Shown here: piece after piece, positions 14,311 to 15,853 of the stretch
Layout of the letters: every line of letters begins with the position of its first letter
How positions within the stretch are numbered: position 1 is the stretch's first letter
Assembly (NCBI GenBank): GCA_947466005.1
Contig: CANIBV010000026.1
Coordinates: 1-15,853 of the forward strand
DNA length: 15,853 nucleotides
Direction of reading: 5' to 3'
Source of the DNA: Spartobacteria bacterium
GTDB lineage: Bacteria > Verrucomicrobiota > Verrucomicrobiia > Chthoniobacterales > UBA6821
Program-made: the position numbers and the translations under genes
Notes under the pieces: model-generated
The model's input: only the letters and a program-made list of their open reading frames with translations
What the model was told of the DNA's origin: nothing
Database searches by the model: none

Positions 14311-15853
14311 ATGAACATCACCATCATGAAGGCCGCTTCACTCGTCCTCATTGCAGTTTTTTGTTGCGGGGCCCTTTCGGCGCAGATACCCAACGCACAG
14401 ACCATCCGTGAGACGGGTCAGCAGTACAAAGAGGGTAACCCACTCACCGGGGCTGCTGACAATCTGGCGATCGGCAGCCAGGCCATGTTTGAGGCGAACC
14501 TGAAGGCCAAGAAAAATATCGTCGATATGAAACCGAACACGTTTCTTTCGATGTGGAATAACCCGGCCTTTGCCATTCAGTTTGAGAAGTACTTGAGCGC
14601 CCCCGCAGAGACATCCGAGGCCGCAAAGCTCTACCGCCAGAGGATCACCAAGATTATGGAGTTGCTGGCGCCGGGAAACGCCACCAAGGCGCATCAGGAC
14701 GAGGCGTTCAACCTTCTCCCCCTGGCGTCCGAGTTCGAGAGTGATGCCGACAACTGCACGACCATCCATGACGCCGTCTACGCGGCGGCCAACGCCAAAG
14801 TGCAGATCCAAAGGCTGACCGAGGTGGATCGGGGACTTGAAAGCAAACTGAGTGTGGCTCAGTACAATCAGCTTCATGCGGCCCAATCCCTCACGCTGAC
14901 ATCGATCGCCCCGAGCAAGAACGATGTGGCTGATAACGACGCCAACCAGACCGAGCTGCGTCTGGCCAAAATGGACCCAGCCAAGAGTGATGTCGCCTCA
15001 CTGAAGCAGACGATTCAGCGAAACCAACATCAGATCGCAAGTGCCGAGGTGCAGTCGAAGTTTGCACTCCAGTCGCTGATCCTCCAACTCTTCGTCCAGC
15101 GTCGCTATCAGCATGTCATCATCATCGACCGGTTCTACCGCGCCCTGTTTGACGATGGAGACCAGTCGCTGGAGCAGTTTCAGCAGATGGCTGACAAGAT
15201 GGGGTACAACAAGGCGGCTGGGCAGGTAAAGCTGATTGCCGATGCAGCCCCCAAAGGGGGTGTCGCCACGGGCAGTCAAAATAACGGAGGCCATGGACCC
15301 AGAGCATCGGCAGGAGGCGGCCGGGATGGTACAGCGGCAGGGGCTAGTGTTGGCAATGATTATTCCAATCAAGGTGGTGACGCCACGGCCCTTTCCGGTT
15401 CGGGTGTTCACATGGGTCTCGAGAATCTGAGCGTCGAAAGCCTCCAAAACGCCCTCACCACGGGAATGAAGGGAGCGAGCAGGACCTTCAAGAGCCTGAG
15501 TCAACTCGATGCCTTCGCCAACGAGATCATCCGCGATGTGAACGAGGGGGTGAAGGTCTACAAATACCTTCTGGAGAAAAGCGAAATGGAGAGCGCGGCC
15601 AGTCAGCTCGCGTCGGTTTTCACCAAAGGGGAATATCTGCCCAGCGTCCGGCTCCTGACGCAGGATGAGAAGAGAAAGACCCTGGCGTATGCCCAACTCT
15701 GCAACCGTTTGGTCAATGCGGCCAACTCCGGCAACATTGATGCGCTGAGCGAGGTTGTGGCAGATATGAAGAAAATGAATCCCAGCTTCGACGATGCCGA
15801 GATTCTTGCAAAACTACAGGGCGTCAAGACGGCAAGCAGTCTCCTTGTCGCCC
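14311..15853 (+). CDS. Large secreted protein of unknown function (C-terminus outside window)
   Basis: 514 residues are open to the window edge. The start at 14311 has AGGAG four to five bases upstream; an in-frame ATG at 14293 overlaps the previous stop (ATGA) and would add MRTRRE. The N-terminus is a signal peptide (MKAASLVLIAVFCCGALSA, cut expected before Gln25). Residues 25-310 are mostly helical with many Gln, Lys, Glu and Asp, for example LKQTIQRNQHQIASAEVQSK. A Gly/Ser/Asn-rich linker fills about 312-365, and a second helical part follows (SVESLQNALTTGMKGASRTF onward). No known domain is recognised. Long minus-strand frames at 14338-14886 and 14998-15696 are antisense shadows. With the membrane-anchored partner before it, it may act in the periplasm or outer envelope. 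Confidence 0.8.
   Translation, partial: MNITIMKAASLVLIAVFCCGALSAQIPNAQTIRETGQQYKEGNPLTGAADNLAIGSQAMFEANLKAKKNIVDMKPNTFLSMWNNPAFAIQFEKYLSAPAETSEAAKLYRQRITKIMELLAPGNATKAHQDEAFNLLPLASEFESDADNCTTIHDAVYAAANAKVQIQRLTEVDRGLESKLSVAQYNQLHAAQSLTLTSIAPSKNDVADNDANQTELRLAKMDPAKSDVASLKQTIQRNQHQIASAEVQSKFALQSLILQLFVQRRYQHVIIIDRFYRALFDDGDQSLEQFQQMADKMGYNKAAGQVKLIADAAPKGGVATGSQNNGGHGPRASAGGGRDGTAAGASVGNDYSNQGGDATALSGSGVHMGLENLSVESLQNALTTGMKGASRTFKSLSQLDAFANEIIRDVNEGVKVYKYLLEKSEMESAASQLASVFTKGEYLPSVRLLTQDEKRKTLAYAQLCNRLVNAANSGNIDALSEVVADMKKMNPSFDDAEILAKLQGVKTASSLLVA

Noticed and set aside
14338..15696. Minus-strand frames of 182 and 232 codons
   Set aside because: They are antisense to the plus-strand frame from 14311, which has a signal peptide, a Shine-Dalgarno and an uninterrupted 514 codons to the window edge.

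Overview
The window is about 58% GC by eye and looks like a chromosomal segment of a Gram-negative bacterium, most likely a member of the Verrucomicrobiota. That assignment is inference. It rests on the lysine-rich TraR/DksA-like protein next to rpmG and rpsR, several secreted proteins of unknown family, general codon usage, and starts that mostly lack a Shine-Dalgarno sequence. I see no prophage, insertion sequence, CRISPR array, tRNA or rRNA. Most of the window is housekeeping and carbohydrate metabolism; the unusual material is mainly in the intergenic DNA.

Layout. 1-1341 (minus): the N-terminal 241 residues of a secreted alkaline phosphatase (GTG start, runs off the left edge), then a 182-residue GH108-like muramidase/peptidoglycan-binding protein. 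1503-3567 (plus, divergent): a 12-TM sugar porter of the MFS and a secreted protein of unknown function, apparently one transcription unit. A strong bidirectional terminator (3681-3719) separates this from a minus-strand cluster: a DksA-like protein with a histone-H1-like basic tail (4210-5082), rpmG (L33, 4006-4179, short) and rpsR (S18, 3737-3979). A four-TM membrane protein (5238-5726) lies upstream on the same strand.

5825-9479 (plus): hisS, aspS and apaG. The hisS-aspS pair is a known bacterial arrangement; apaG follows after 40 bp with a good ribosome binding site. AspRS carries the His of the non-discriminating type, so the organism may make Asn-tRNA by transamidation. 9706-11846 (plus): a glycogen debranching enzyme (glgX type) that is complete except for one missing base in a run of nine C. 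12256-13014 (minus): a sugar-1-phosphate nucleotidyltransferase. 13101-15853 (plus): a DUF3431-like protein, a small membrane-anchored protein, and a large secreted protein that runs off the right edge.

Three intergenic regions (7068-7232, 9534-9677, 11962-12174) are each bracketed by a long inverted repeat built from short words such as CCTGAG and GAACTCAG. Two share the word TTCCTGAGTTC. The middle one also holds a row of tiny hairpins, including two copies of GCGAAGC. These look like a dispersed family of intergenic elements, and together with the C9 tract in glgX they are the best candidates for something undescribed here. I did not find a convincing new multi-gene system.
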